A stretch of DNA of 64,000 nucleotides from Populus alba (taxonomy: Eukaryota > Streptophyta > Magnoliopsida > Malpighiales > Salicaceae): assembly GCF_005239225.2 (NCBI RefSeq), contig NC_133297.1, positions 1 to 64,000 of the forward strand, read 5' to 3'. How positions within the stretch are numbered: position 1 is the stretch's first letter; every line of letters begins with the position of its first letter. The notes under the pieces are model-generated. The model worked only from the letters and a program-made list of their open reading frames with translations, was not told the DNA's origin and did not search any database. The translations under genes were made by a program, and so were the position numbers. Below, piece by piece: positions 14,873 to 32,166 of this stretch.

Positions 14873-17800
14873 ATGACTACAAAAGGTACACATACACTCA
14901 TCCCTAAGCTGACCAAAGACAACTATGATAGTTGGTGCATTAGATTGAAGGCATTTCTTGGGTCACAAGAGTGTTTGGATATTGTACAAACTGGTTATGA
15001 TGAACCAGAGTCCAAAGAAAGAGAAGATGCTTTACAAGAGGCTCAGAAGCAAGCCTTAAAAGTCAACAGAAAGAAGGACAACAAAGCCAAGACCATCATC
15101 TGCCAAAGTCTTGATGAAGACACATTCGAGATAATAGCTTCCGCTGAAACATCACATGATATATGGGAGGCTCTCCAACAGAAATACAAAGGTGCTGATA
15201 GAATCAAGAAGATTCGTCTTCAATCTTTGCGAGGAGAATTTTGAGTTATTGCAAATGAAGTCCTCGGAGTCTATTTTCTGATTATCACACAAGGATTATG
15301 GTGATAGTCAACCAGATGAGGAGAAATGGAGAAGCCATCATCGATGCTCGAATTACTGAGAAAATTTTGAGATCCCTAGATCCAAAATTTGATTTTGTTG
15401 TTGTCGCAATTGAAGAGTCCAAAGATGTGGACAAGTTGACGGTTGATGAGCTTATGAGTTCTTTGCAAGCTCATGAGCAGAATATTGTAAAGCGAAATGG
15501 AGATAAGGCCATTGAGCATGCCTTACAAGCAAAGCTGTCTCTCAATGACAGATATGAGCAAGGGGAGACTTCATCAAGTGGCTACACCACTCAAGGAGGA
15601 AGTCAACAATCCAGAGGAGGATTCCAGAGATTCCAAGGAAGAGGTTCTTGGAATACAAGTTTTAGAGGAAGAGGTGGTAGAAACACCACTAGAGGAGGCC
15701 GAGGACAACAAACATTCACTCCCAGAGGAAGAGGAGGCGGTTACAATAACCGTGACAAGAGGAATATCCAATGTTATAGTTGCAATCAATTTGGGCACTA
15801 TAGCACTGAATGCAGAAGGAAAGCTCCGTTGGAGATACGTGAGCAAGCTAACTATGTAGAGAAGGATGACAGAGAAGAAACTGCATTTCTTGTCCAACAA
15901 GGACTTGATAAGAAAAAGGAGGACATATGGTATCTAGATACTGGAGCCAGCAATCACATGTGCGGCTACCGAGAGTTATTTAGTAATCTAGATGAGACCA
16001 AGCAAGGTCTAGTTACTTTTGGAGATACCACAAAGGTTTCATTCAAAGGTAAAGGCAACATCCCAGTCAAGATGAAGAATGGCGATTCCAGCTACATCGC
16101 CGATGTCTATTATGTCCCAGCCATAAAACAGAACCTAATCAGCTTAGGTCAACTTTTGGAGAGAGGCTATACTTTTTACTCGGAGAATTGTCATCTGGCA
16201 ATTAGAGACAACAATTGGAGATTAATGGCCTACGTGAAAATGTCCAAGAATAGGATGTTTCCTTTGAACATCCAGTATGATGCAGCAAGGTGTTTGAGCG
16301 CCATCACCAACAGTGAAGAATGGCTTTGGCACCTGAGGCTTGAACATCTGAATTTCACGAGTTTGAAGATGCTAGCAAGCAAGAAGATGGTCAAAGGTTT
16401 GCCTCACATTGATCATCCAGATGAAGTCTGTGAGAGTTGTGTCCTCAGCAAACATCACAGATCCAGTTTTTCCAAAGAAGTCAACTGGAGAGCAAAGAGG
16501 CCACTGGAGTTAGTACACACAGATGTGTGTGGCCCAATCACGCCTATGTCGACTGGACAAAATAGGTACTTCCTCACTTTTACTGATGATTTTAGTAGAA
16601 AAACGTGGATATACTTTCTGAAGAGGAAGTCAGAAGTATTCAATTGTTTTAAAGATTTTAAAGCAATTGTGGAGAAGCAAACTGGTTACACGATCAGAAC
16701 CGTAAGATCTGATCAAGGTGGAGAATATACAGCCAATGACTTTGAAGCCTATTGTACACAACAAGGCATCAGACATCAGACGACACCAGCTTATACACCA
16801 CAGCTGAATGGTGTAGCAGAAAGGAAGAATCGCACTATTCTTGACATGGCAAGAAGTCTGCTCAAAGCAAAGAAGTTGCCCAAGCAATATTGGGCTGAAG
16901 CTGTATCATGTGCAGTGTATCTGTTGAATCGCTGCCCAACCAGAAGTTTGCAAGGAGTCATTCCAGAAGAAGCATGGAGTGGTCACAAACCAAATGTTAC
17001 TCATCTACGAGTCTTTGGTTGTGTGGCATATGCAAAGATCCCAGATGCAAGAAGGAGAAAGCTCGATGATAAGAGCGAGAAATGCATCTTTATCGGATAT
17101 GGTGAAAGAAGGATGGGATACAGGCTGTATAATCCCATCACGAAGAAGGTGATTACGAGTAGAGATGTTATCTTTGAAGAAGATAAATCTTGGGAATGGA
17201 ATGGTGATCAAGAAGCAGTCAGATGGATCAACACTGATTTGATCCTTGAAGGTGAAGAAGTACCAACAGTACTTGTCGAAGAACCAATTATGCCAGCAGC
17301 TGAACCACAAAGTCCGGTACACAGATTCCTTGTATTCAACAGGAGGAACACACCAGGAGCATCATCATCAACACCACCATCAGCATCCTCGTCAGAAGGA
17401 CCAAGAAGGATGTGAAACCTTGAAGAGTTGTACGATACCACTCAGGTTATGGAAGATACAACTCTGTTTTGTTTCTTTGCAGATAGTGACCCACTAAGCT
17501 TCGATGAAGCTGTCACAGAAAAGAAATGGATAGAAGCAATGGATGAAGAAATACATGCCATTGAGAAGAATGATACCTGGAAGCTGACTTATCTACCAGA
17601 AAACAAGAAAGCAATAGGTGTCAAATGGGTCTACAAGACGAAGAAGAACGCCAAAGGAGAAGTGCAAAGATACAAAGCCAGATTAGTGGCTAAAGGCTAC
17701 AAACAGAGAGAAGGCATTGACTATGGAGAAGTATTTGCTCCAGTAGCCCGGCTAGAGACAATCAGACTGATGATCTCACTAGCTGCACAACATAGATGGA

Positions 17801-19017
17801 AGATCTATCAACTCGATGTGAAGTCAGCATTTCTGAATGGCTTTCTAGAAGAAGAAATATATGTTGAACAACCACTTGGATACATTGATGCTGAAAATGA
17901 AGGCAAAGTATACAAGTTGAAGAAAGCTCTCTATGGTTTGAAGCAAGCTCCACGTGCTTGGAATACCAGAATTGACAGGTATTTTCAAGATAATGAATTT
18001 GACAAATGTCCATATGAACATGCAGTATATGTGAAGAAAGAAGCAGATGGCAGCATCTTATTTGCGTGCCTATATGTTGATGACTTGATATTCACCGGCA
18101 ACAACCCTACCATGTTTGAAGACTTCAAACGAAGCATGGTACAGGAGTTTGAAATGACTGACATTGGTCTAATGTCATATTTTCTTGGCTTAGAAGTAAC
18201 GCAGAAGGAAGAAGGGATTTTTGTATCCCAAAGCGGTTACGCCAAAGATATTCTTGAAAGGTTCAAAATGGAAAGCTGCAATCCGGTATCAACTCCAGTT
18301 GAGAATGGAGTAGAATTAAGGAAGAGTAAGGTTGGAAATGTTGATCCAACTTACTTCAAAAGCTTAGTAGGAAGCTTAAGGTACTTGACATGTACCAGAC
18401 CGGATATACTCTACGGAGTCGGACTCGTCAGCAGATACATGGAGACACCAGACCAGTCTCACTTGAATGCAGCCAAGAGAATTCTTCGCTACATCAAAGG
18501 CACAATGAATGAAGGTATGTTTTATACCTCAAGTAAAGACTTTAATCTTGTAGGCTACTCGGACAGTGATTGGGGTAGAGATTTGGATGAAAGGAAAAGC
18601 ACAACAGGGTTTGTCTTTTTCATGGGAGACACATCTTTCACATGGTCATCCAAGAAGCAATCGATTGTAACATTATCAAGCTGTGAAGCTGAGTATGTTG
18701 CTGCCAACTCAGTCGTATGCCATTCAATATGGTTAAGGAATATGCTGAAGTTTTTGGGATTTCCTCAAGAAAATCCTACGGAGATTTACATTGACAATCG
18801 ATCAGCAATCGCATTGGCAAAGAACCCAGTGTATCATGAGAGGAGCAAACACATTGATACTCGTCATCATTTTATCCGGGAACATGTGAAGAATGAAGAA
18901 GTCCAACTGATATCTTGCAACACAAATGATCAAGTTGCTGACATCTTCACCAAGCCATTAAAAGGAGAAGTATTTATTTGATTAAAGTTCATGCTTGGCA
19001 TGACATCCCTCGATTGA
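14873..19017 (+). pseudogene. Copia gag-pol polyprotein, interrupted
   Basis: Gag opens at 14873 with a UBN2-type domain. One extra T at about 15241-15244 ends the frame with TGA, and a second extra T near 15272-15275 follows; copy 1 has neither. From 15298 the frame is open: RGG-rich region, zinc knuckle [14 protein letters not shown], protease [11 protein letters not shown], pre-integrase HLRLEHLNF...CESC, and integrase with DVCGPI, SDQGGEY and [12 protein letters not shown] at 17413-17415 interrupts the linker. The same frame resumes to 18981: reverse transcriptase ([21 protein letters not shown] at about 18073) and RNase H ([27 protein letters not shown]). A TGA at 18979 precedes the apparent natural stop at 19015-19017. 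Confidence 0.9.
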
Positions 19018-19021
19018 GTTT

Positions 19022-19030
19022 AAGGGGGAG
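19022..19030 (+). other. Copia polypurine tract
   Basis: AAGGGGGAG lies three bases before the 3' LTR start, in the expected place for plus-strand priming. Confidence 0.8.
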
Positions 19031-19454
19031 ATTTGTTGAATAAACTCAATCCAGAAGCTCCTAGATGGTCAAGGAAGGCAACCACCAGCTGCCACCGACC
19101 AGCCACCAGCCGCAGCCGCCAGCCACCAACCTCCACAGCCGCCAGCCGCCTTCACACTTGAAGGTTGAATTTTCTTGTTTTAATTTCGTGTATAAATAAG
19201 AGTGCTCAGCTTGTATTTGTGTGTGTGGAGAGAATTGTGAGAAACACTAGTAAGAGAAAGAGAGAGAGGGGGTGTGTTTAAGCTTTTGTGTTAATTAATT
19301 GTAAGCTTCGGATTTTGTAATAAAACCAGTGTGTTTTATCCCCTCTGAGTGTTTCAAAGTCACCACCAGTGGCTCCTCCCACCAACACTGGTTGCCCTTT
19401 CAGGTATGCCTTTGTTAGTATTCTGATCCATTTATGTCTTTTTGCAAGGTTTGA

Positions 19455-19922
<468 letters not shown>

Positions 19923-19925
19923 TAA

Positions 19926-22652
<2,727 letters not shown>

Positions 22653-25600
22653 AAGCCAGACCATGCCAAGAAAAAATTGAAAATAACCTCATGTATGTGT
22701 GTAATAAAAATAACTTTGCTGGAAATGAAATGTAATAATCAAAAATTCAGAATAAATATTAAAGTTACAGCTTAGTCTATTTGCCCGGCTGAGTACTCTT
22801 CAATGGAATTTCTTTGAACAGGCGTCAGAGAGGCTCTAATTTACTAATATAAATACGCAAATTATATGGCAATAAGAGAGCACTGCATTTTAAATGGCTA
22901 TGAAGGATAAAGGATCAAACTAATGGAGATTGTTACCAAGATACATCGTATTACTTTGGGGGATCTTGGATCTATATAAGGGCCCAAAGATATCTTACGG
23001 AGAACAAACTAGATTTTTAAGAATCATTTTTTTTAGTTTTTTAGTTTGGTATAAAGCTTTCCTTTCTTTCTTTCCTTCTTCTCCTTGTTTATGTACACAA
23101 ACATTATTTTTTTTTCAGTTAGTCAAGTCTTTCTAGCACTTAGATTTTATATAAAATCTTGATTATTACCACACACAAAAAAGACTCTAATATAAATAAA
23201 TACGTGTTTAACTAGTTTTGGGATTACTTTATTTTAATAGTGAGTATTCATGATACATCTTAAAAATTATTTGACCTAGTAAGAGATCAACTACTCCTTT
23301 CTAATATTCTAAGCTATCAAACCATTTCTCTATATTTTATATATTTTATATTTAGTTTGTGTTTGGTAGTATGGTGGGGTTTAGTTAAAATTATATTTTA
23401 TTTCAATAATAATTTTTACAAATATTTAATTAATCAACCCATGGCCATATAAGTTGTGAACACTGAAATTAAAATTATTCTTGTAGGAAAAATAATATAT
23501 GAACATTTTATAAAAAAATATCTTGATTCATATTTAATAAAATATACATTTATAAAATAAAGTGAAATACATAACAAAAAATATTATAAATAAATAAAGT
23601 GTTTTATGTTCACACTCTTTGTCATACGGTGATGTCAATTGTATTCCCACAAAATCAAGATGAAAATATATACATTAAGGAAGATTGTGAGTCACTATCT
23701 AATAATTTTAAAAAATTAAAAATCTTAAAATAAACAGTAGTTTTAAAGAGTCATGTAAGGGGTTAATTATATATATAAAAAAAAATAACGTCATTCTTAT
23801 TGCATCATTTCTTATTAAAAGTTATTTTTACTATGTGTTTTCTCTTAAATTTATTTTTTTGATTACTCTTATCATAATATTTCTTAATTTATTTCCAATT
23901 TATTTCTATTTACTTGAGAAAACATTGATGATGATGCCCAAAAATAAAAGACACAATGCGCTATTTGCAAAATTTTAGCATCATTCTTTAAAGAAGGAAA
24001 TTTCCCTTTACATAAAGCTTTAATATTGATCTTAAACAAAGAGACTTATTGAAAAAGGTTAAACCAAAGTTCTAAAATTTTTCTACAAATTTATTTCTAA
24101 GATCCTATTTTCTTAAAACAAACACTTATTAGAAAAACAAAATTAGCTCTTTTATTTATTGAGTATGTCAGCTTGATAGTCCTTTTTGATTTTGGCGAGT
24201 TATAGTAGAATCAATGAACTTGTTACTAAGTTAAAATATAGATGTATAAATATTTTTTTTTAAGAAAAGAATATTTTTTTCAGATGCTAACACAAAAATA
24301 AAAAAAAATTAATTTTAATTTGTTTATGCTAAGATAAATATTCTTATTGAATGCTAAAATGATAAAAAAAAAAAATCTCTTTTTTTTTTTTGGCAAGCAA
24401 CATAACTAGAAAGAATATGCAAAGAAAATTATTATTATTTTGGAAAGACTTGGAGGTGATGCTAAATATATACCTTTGATGTTATTTTTTATTACATATT
24501 TTTTTAATCCTTTTCTTTTTTTCTTGACCATGTATTTACTTAACCCAAACCCACGGATACAACCTACATAATTTAGCCCAAATTAATAAAGCTAAAGCCC
24601 AATATTCCATAAAGAAAATCTAAGCCCACAGTCCATCTCACAACCAACGGCCCGTGCTGAAAATGCCTTAGGGCTTTAAGGCCAGCCCGGTACATAAGAA
24701 AACGTACGGGCTTTCCAAAGCAGCCCAAACTTCTTTAAACAACAAACGCAAAACTTATATGGATTATTTTTTTTCATTTTTTAAGGAGAAAAGGAATTCT
24801 AGATATATCACCTTCTTAACATGTATGGATTTTCTAGTATACAAAGCTATGCTATGTCGCATCAAAAAAAAATTGAATATAATAAAAATTATTAAGATTA
24901 TAGAATTATTTAGTATTTTTTATTAAAATTGACTCAATATATTAACTGTAAAACTTTTTTATTTTATTTTTCTTGTATTTAAAATTAAATTATTTCAGAA
25001 TTGTTCTAATATGATCTAGTCAATTTGATTGGTTCAAAGATATCTCATTCAACCGATAAAGTTTAAAAATAAAAATAATAAAATAAAATAAATAGATGAA
25101 GTTGAAAAAAAAAAAACCTCAACCCCATGTTTCACTTAAAATTTATGGAAGTTATACTATGACCTAATTAATCCAAAGTTAACTTGGGTTACAAATAAAA
25201 TGATCTAACTTCAATGAGTTCCCAAGGCCATATATATAAGCTGTGAACAATGAAATTAAAATTATTCTTGTAGGAGAAATTATCCACGGTACGTTTGTAA
25301 CGAATACCTTGTCTCATATTTAACAAAATATATTCCACAAAATAAAGTGAAATACGTACATGATAAAAAAATATATTATATATTAGAAAATCTTTTATTT
25401 TATAGATATAAATATAAATCTTTTGTAGTAATAATACAAAAAATACTTTATTTGTATGCCTCAGCAATTATATAAATAATGTAATTAAATATTTCCTTAA
25501 CTGACATTTGTTCAAAGAATTTTTAAGGTATATCCAGAATACTTACTATTTAAACAATAGTTTTTTTTCCACTGTATTTTCCTTCCATTAATGTATGGTT
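22653..25600. other. AT-rich intergenic DNA with a diverged direct duplication
   Basis: A 3' UTR with AATAAA-like signals extends to about 22760. No gene is seen after that. Segments about 23438-23600 and 25215-25390 resemble each other: GGCCATAT-AAG(T/C)TGTGAACA(C/A)TGAAATTAAAATTATTCTTGTAGGA, then ATTTAACAAAATATA and AAATAAAGTGAAATAC. Both resemble the leader just upstream of the intact peroxidase (AAGCTGTGAACACTGAAAAC). Confidence 0.5.
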
Positions 25601-25602
25601 AA

Positions 25603-26180
25603 TTAAGGTTGCGTTTATTTTTTGAAAAGTGGTTTTTGGAAAACTATTTTCTATATTTATTTGCTATTAAAAAAGTTAGTCAACAAAAAAACACTTTTCG
25701 GTTAATAAAAAATATTTTCCAGTTAATGAAAAACACTTTCCAGTCAAAGAAAAATTTAGCATGGTTTCCAGGAAAGTGTTTTCCTTTTATTTTAGGCAAA
25801 AAACACTTTCCGGAAGTTGTGAAAAATTTAGAAATATCATTATTTGTTGATTATATCAAATTTGATCTTTAAACTTTTAATTGCTAAATATATTTTGTTT
25901 TAAATATTTATTTTTTAATTTCATCCCTTACAATTTAATTTTTATATTAATTTTGGTACTTATTTTATAATTTTTATTTGTTTTTCCCTTATTATTTTTT
26001 AATTGAAATTTTTTATCTATCAGATTTGGTCCTCATTTTTTTTATAATTATTTATTTTATTTGAAATAATTTATGAAATGTTAATTATTATTATTTTAAT
26101 TTCTTTATCTTTTAATTTTTTTTAATTTTGTAGATTTGATCTCTATTATTTTGATTATTATTTATTTTATTTGATATAAT
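25603..26180 (+). repeat. AT-rich dispersed repeat, copy A
   Basis: Begins GGTTGCGTTTATTTTTTGAAAA, with AAACACTTTCCGG-like motifs and then a T-rich section (ATTATATCAAATTTGATCTTTAAAC, TTTAATTTCATCCCTTA). The same order is found at 53017-53815 (plus) and 58390-59172 (minus). There is no coding capacity. It is a non-autonomous element of unknown class. Confidence 0.7.
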
Positions 26181-27431
26181 CTATAAAAAAAAAAAAATTT
26201 TAATTTTATTTCCATTCAAATTTTTAATTTGTAAGATTCTCTTGAATTTGTAAGATTCTCATTCAAGCAAAATGTCCTTACATTTCTAAACACAATTGGT
26301 CCATTAACTGGAAATTGTAAAAGCAGGTTCAAAATATACCAGGAGAATTGCAGTGCCTTGGTTGCCTATCTATATTTTGACACTCACTGTCAGGCCTTCC
26401 ATTAAGAAAACAATTGAAGGATTTCATCAGACCGTGGTGCAAATATAGGGTATGAATCATCCTTCTACCATTGGTAACCCAATGCCAGAGCATTGCTTGC
26501 CTCTCTCTCTCTCTCTCTCCACAGCGCTTTTTTTATTCCCCTTTTTCTCTCTTCAAAACATATTGCTCACCATGAAAATCATTTATTGCATCCACCTTTC
26601 CTGGAGGTACGTTATCATTTGAACCATTACTTAATAAAGGGTTATTTTGAGACTTTGAGATAAAGAAAGAACCCCGTTTTTAGACAGAGATTCATTGGGA
26701 GCATGAAAAGAAGGTGTTTGGTTGGTGATAAAGAGATGAAGAACTGGTGATGAAGTGAGATCTGAGGGAAGAAAAGTGAAAAAGTAAGGCCAGGAAATGA
26801 TAGGCTAGGGAAAAAGAAAAATGTGCATGATAGCGAGACAAACGTGAAAACAAAAGCGAAGGGAAAACCTTTTCTTCTTGTTAAAAAGTGAAAACAGGCA
26901 TTGATGCCTCGGGAGAATTAGTGAGTAGATGGTGTTCTGCTGAAGATACTTGAAGAGTCTGCCCTTGTCAAAAACTAGATTTTTTGTGTGGGGATGGAGA
27001 GAGATGTCAGTCCTGTTTAAGAACTTGCGTCAACTCATGCGTGTAATTCTTTCTTCTGAAATTTGTGAACTCAAAATGCAACAATGTGTGGTGCCCCGAA
27101 GGGTGGAAGGTAACCATCTCAACAAGCATGAGTTGTAATCTTCCCTTTCTTCTGCTGATCACTCACTTTGGATTAAAATCCTTCCTCAGACCAAAGCTCT
27201 AAAGATAAAGAAAGAATTTAACTAGAAACCTGAAGTAATACGAGGTATGATTGATATCAGACTATTGGATCAAGAGCAGAAAGAAACCAGGAACTTTTAA
27301 TTTATTCAGTTTCTTGTTCATCCAAGTTACAATAAAAATCAAACAGAAGTTACACAAAGGCTTTGTACTTCTGAAAAGTCAGGCCCCGGAAGCCTATGCA
27401 GAAGCACATGAAGCATAAGGTTTAGTTGGCA
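26181..27431. other. Intergenic region and 3' UTR of the folate ligase gene
   Basis: A (CT)n microsatellite lies at about 26500-26520. About 27300-27431 should be the 3' UTR of the minus-strand folate ligase gene. A 62-codon frame at 26950-27138 has no recognisable features and is probably chance. Confidence 0.5.
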
Positions 27432-30400
27432 TCAAGAGAGACCAATGACCTTGCCCGTGGCAGTGTCGAGATCAATGTCATAAAAGCAAGGCCTTGTGGG
27501 AAGCCCTGGCATTGTACTCATAGTCCCAACCAAAGGATAGATGAAACCAGCACCAATGCTTGCCCTCACATCTCTTATTGGTAAAGAAAATCCAGTGGGG
27601 GCTCCTTTCTCAGCCGCGTTGTGTGAAAATGAATACTGGGTTTTGGCCATACAGATGGGCAGACCGGAGAACCCTTGCTTACTGTACATCTCAATTTGTT
27701 TCTCAGCCTGGTTAGACATAAAGAGATGGTCAAGTCTCTAAACATCCGTCCAAGTTTCATAAATCGCAGCATTGGCAATATGCAAAGAAATTTTACAATC
27801 CCGGACGACTAAAATGAGATAGAGGGTGGATTGCTTTGAATTATCTCGCATGGAAAATGAGCTTCATACCAGGAAAAATGCACCAAAAATCTCCCACAAC
27901 GATTTTTCAACACAAGAAAAGCTTAAAACCATACTCCTCTTAACCATTTCACAATTTGACAAATTGGGTGCAAATGAACTAATCATTTTTGGGTAAGAAG
28001 AGAGAAAACGAAAATTTGAGAGTGAAAATTTGAGACTAGAGGCAACTACCAAGTGCACAACTGTGCACATCATGAAATGATCTTCAGATAAAACTTAAAA
28101 GAATCATTTTGGAAATTGAAAAAATGAAAGATAATAAGATAACAAGATATGAATGTTATACCTGCTCTGAGTATTCAACACCATTAGCACCGTAGGACCT
28201 TGCTATTGCCTCTATTTTCTCTTTAATACTAATATCCAAAGGATATAAGAACTTCAATGGCTGTGTCACATTCTCACATGCCTTTTGAACTGCAATTCCA
28301 AGTTCAACCTGAGGAACACAATACAGTAAGTTAACCAATCACTCATTTGAACTAATACAGATACTCAAGAAGTTAAGAGTCAGATATGTGCCACTGTCAA
28401 AAGAGGACCATTTACCGGCTTCAATGCAACTAACCAGACAATAAGTTCATACAAGGCAGTGAACTTTTTATCCAGTGGGACATGTATTCCACGATCTGGA
28501 TCCAAGACGTGATTAGAATTTTTTATTTCTTGTAAGGGATGTAAGCAGATGAGGCAGCCAAGAAGTAAGGCAGAGGATGCAAGATTTCACTTGCATAAAA
28601 ATCTGCCTCCAAACACCAACGGTAAAAGTATATAGCACATGAAATAAAGTGTGAATAATATATTAGTGCTACGATAGAAGGGAAACTGAGGGACACTACC
28701 ACTGAATTGATTGAGTAAGATTTAAGAAACAGGGTAACTTTGGTGTTTATATTGAGGCTGAAGTTATAACAAAAAACTTTATAATGGCTGACAGGGAAAT
28801 ATCTTCTGTAAAGCTCAAAACTCGGTAAGCATGGAGTAGTTCTTTCTAGGGAAAAAGCAAGCACCATGCAGCTCTACCTTCACTTATTTGGTTTCACAGA
28901 AAGAAGAGCAATGCTGGTTCAATATAGGAATGGACAAACAGGAAGAAGTAACTTACTGCTCCTTTCCCACCATGAGCATGGTGTGTACAGACAACAGCAT
29001 CATATGCCCCAGCAGCCAAAGCTGCATTTCTGACTGCATTAAGTTCTGCTTCTGAATCAGTTGCAAACATGTTAACAGCGACAACAACATTTACACCATA
29101 AGCCTTTGTATTAGAAATATGCCTAGCTAAATTCACACAACCAGCTTCAACCAAAGACACGTTCTCAGTTGTATAGGCACGGTCAAGAGGCTTCCCAGCA
29201 ACCACTTCTGGCCCACCACCATGCATTTTCAGGGCCCTAATTGTTGCAACAATAACAGCACACTGAGGAGTTAAACTGCTATATCGGCACTTTATGTTCA
29301 TGAACTTTTCAGTTCCAATATCAGAACCAAAACCTGCTTCTGTGACCACAAACCCACCTGGTCCAGCCAGCTTCAGTGCAATCTTATCAGCCACAATGGA
29401 AGAATTTCCATGAGCAATGTTCGCAAAGGGACCAGCATGAACAAGAACAGGAGTTCCTTCAAGAGTCTGCATTAAAGTAGGGTTGATAGCATCCTTCATC
29501 AGTACAGTCAAGGCACCTCCAACACCAAGATCATCAGCTGTTACAGGGTCACCAGCCTTGCTATTTCCGATCACCATTTTACCAAGCCTCTCTCTCATAT
29601 CAGCTAGAGATGTTGTGAGGGCCAAAACTGCCATTATCTCACTAGCTACAGAAATATCGAATCCTGTTTCTCTCACCATCCCCTTTTCTTCAGGACCTTG
29701 GCCAACAGTAATCTTTCTCAAGAACCTATCATTGACATCCATTACTCTCCTCCATGTTATGGAAGCTGGGTCAATATCAAGCCTAGCAAGCTTCTTTACT
29801 TCTTGTGGTGAGAGTTCCTCGGGCTTGTTCTTGGAGATACCAAGCTTCTTCAGACGCCGAAACATTATGTCACTAAAGCTTCTTTTTCCTTCTTTGTTTG
29901 GTGGGCATAAGCGGTTTAAAAGAGCCTTGTCTGACTGGGTAGACTCATGGAAAACCCGGGTATCAATAGCAGCTGCTAGGAGATTATTTGCAGCTGTTAT
30001 TGCATGAATATCTCCTGTTAGATGAAGATTGAATTCATCCATTGGAATTACTTGACTATAACCACCACCTGCTGCACCTCCTTTTATTCCAAAAGTTGGT
30101 CCTTGCGATGGTTGACGAAGGCAGGTAACAACCTAGGCTCAGAAACAGAAAGAATTCCTATCATAACAACAGAGGCGCATCTGGAATTTTGTATCCGTAC
30201 AATCATTTAAACCAAAGATTAAAAGAAAACAATGACAAAACACCACTGCCTACTGCAAAGAAAAATCCATATCTAGTTTCCTAAACATCCTCATGCACAA
30301 AAGGAAACAAGAATTAAAATTTCGACTTTGGCACTGCAGACATTTAACTGGAGATCAGTTTCCTGAGTTGTTGACTAAAAAGCAGCAGAAGAAATGTGAT

Positions 30401-32166
30401 AGCTTTCAAGATTGCAAATTTTGGACTTCTCTTCTTAAGAAATTTGAAAGCTTGAGCCGACTTTACTGCTCTTTTCACCTGTCATTGCAAAGGAGTGCGA
30501 GGACAACATACCAAATTTCTAACACAGCTTTATATAAGTTCAGCTGTTTAACATAGGTGCACATATACCAATTACCAGTAAATTGAAGGTGATTGGATGT
30601 AACTAATTGGAAGTTTGAATAACAGAATGCAGGAAGTTTTCAATTTGACATTAAAAAACGTTGCAATCTATGGTTCAATTCATCTTTGCAAGCAATTCAA
30701 GCCAGAATATGTTGAGTGTTTCAACAAAAAAGTGTGGCTTTCTGATAATCTTTCTGAAACATATTGTAGTTCATGCACATCTCAGACTAGATTAGTTTGT
30801 GACACTCTCAGGCTCAGCTCATGAAGGCCCTCGCCAATGAAATGGTGCCAACATCAGATGCTGATATAACTTCTGCCTCTAGAAAGCCATGGCATGACAA
30901 TGACAACAGCATGAGCCTCAGTATAAAGCAACCAAAAGAAGCAGACTTTGATATACTGAAATGAAAGCTGTATTACATCTACAACTGGTCAAGCTTGGCA
31001 AATCTACACAAAGGAATCCTTCGTCGATTGTTAGCCTGTTTCCCATTCAGATTTCAGTGATTTCAATCATACAAAGGTTTAAGACAATCCAGTAATCATT
31101 TCATATCCAATATGGTCAAATACATTGTGGCCATCCATTTTTAACTTAAACAGGAGTACCATATAAATTTAAACATGATTAGAGAGTGTGCATAAACACA
31201 ATATTTAATAACTAGATTGGATGTGGCCAAATGCACAATGACTCAGCAACATCTGTACACTCCATTCTTGCAAAAAAGTGAAAAATGGTAGAAATATCTC
31301 CATAGTCATCCATCTGGAACATCGCCTGATGGAACCATAACTTTTGGAGCTGAATTTTTATCTCCTCTCTTATTTCTGTTCCACAGATACTACAAGGCAC
31401 TTTCCTTGTAATCAGCCAGTACAAAACTCAGTATGAATTCTTGACTACATCATTTTAACAAGATTTTAAACCCATACTAGTAGCTTGAAAATAATGGAAT
31501 ACAAGTTAAAAAAATTTATCGCCCAGATAAAACTCAACAACATTGACCGCACAGAACATGGACAGTAAGAAAGGATGGAATGATAACAGTAAAAAACAAG
31601 AAATGGAACAAAACAAAATGCTACCTTTTTATCAAGAAATGCACCCAAGGCTTGACAGAGGCCAACAGTAGTAGTAGACTTTCCTTCTCCAAGTGGTGTA
31701 GGAGTAATCCCTCCAACCACCACATAGTACCCATCTCCCGATCCTTCAAGCTCATCGAGCACAGACAACAGCACCTATAAAACAAACCAACAAATCAATT
31801 TCCTTGGCTTCTTCTATAAAAACACGAAAATCTAATAACCTTAAAAAAATATATTGAATCTTTCAAAGAAAAAATCTAAAACCATCAAAATAATCAACAA
31901 AAAACTACCACAAGACAGCAAGAAAACAATCACTGGATAATAAAATGAATTGGGGTATGAAAAACTAATATAAATCCCATCACAAGAAAGGAAAAAGAAA
32001 TCACCTTGGCCTTGTATTTTCCATAAAGATCATAATGTTTAGGACTAAGATTCAGGTCTTTAGCAATCTCTGATATGTGAAAAGGTTCAACTGAGTTAGC
32101 AATGTCTATGTCTGCAGGTACTGGTGACAACACCTCCACCTTCCTCACTGTTTTTGATGCACTCAT
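27432..32166 (-). CDS. THFS: Formate-tetrahydrofolate ligase (10-formyl-THF synthetase)
   Basis: Five exons on the minus strand (32005-32166, 31625-31774, 28957-30132, 28162-28308, 27432-27707) give 636 residues, the normal plant length. The enzyme joins formate to tetrahydrofolate using ATP to make 10-formyl-THF for one-carbon metabolism and is cytosolic in plants. The ATP-binding loop [13 protein letters not shown] is at about 78-90. Other family signatures are [54 protein letters not shown] and the C-terminus [17 protein letters not shown]. The ATG at 32166 ([11 protein letters not shown]) is the conserved start. A TGCAG just upstream could be the acceptor of an intron in the 5' UTR. No breaks are seen. 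Confidence 0.96.

Noticed and set aside
29483..30007. 174-codon plus-strand frame opposite THFS exon 3
   Set aside because: THFS is strongly conserved in the other frame; the antisense frame is a by-product.
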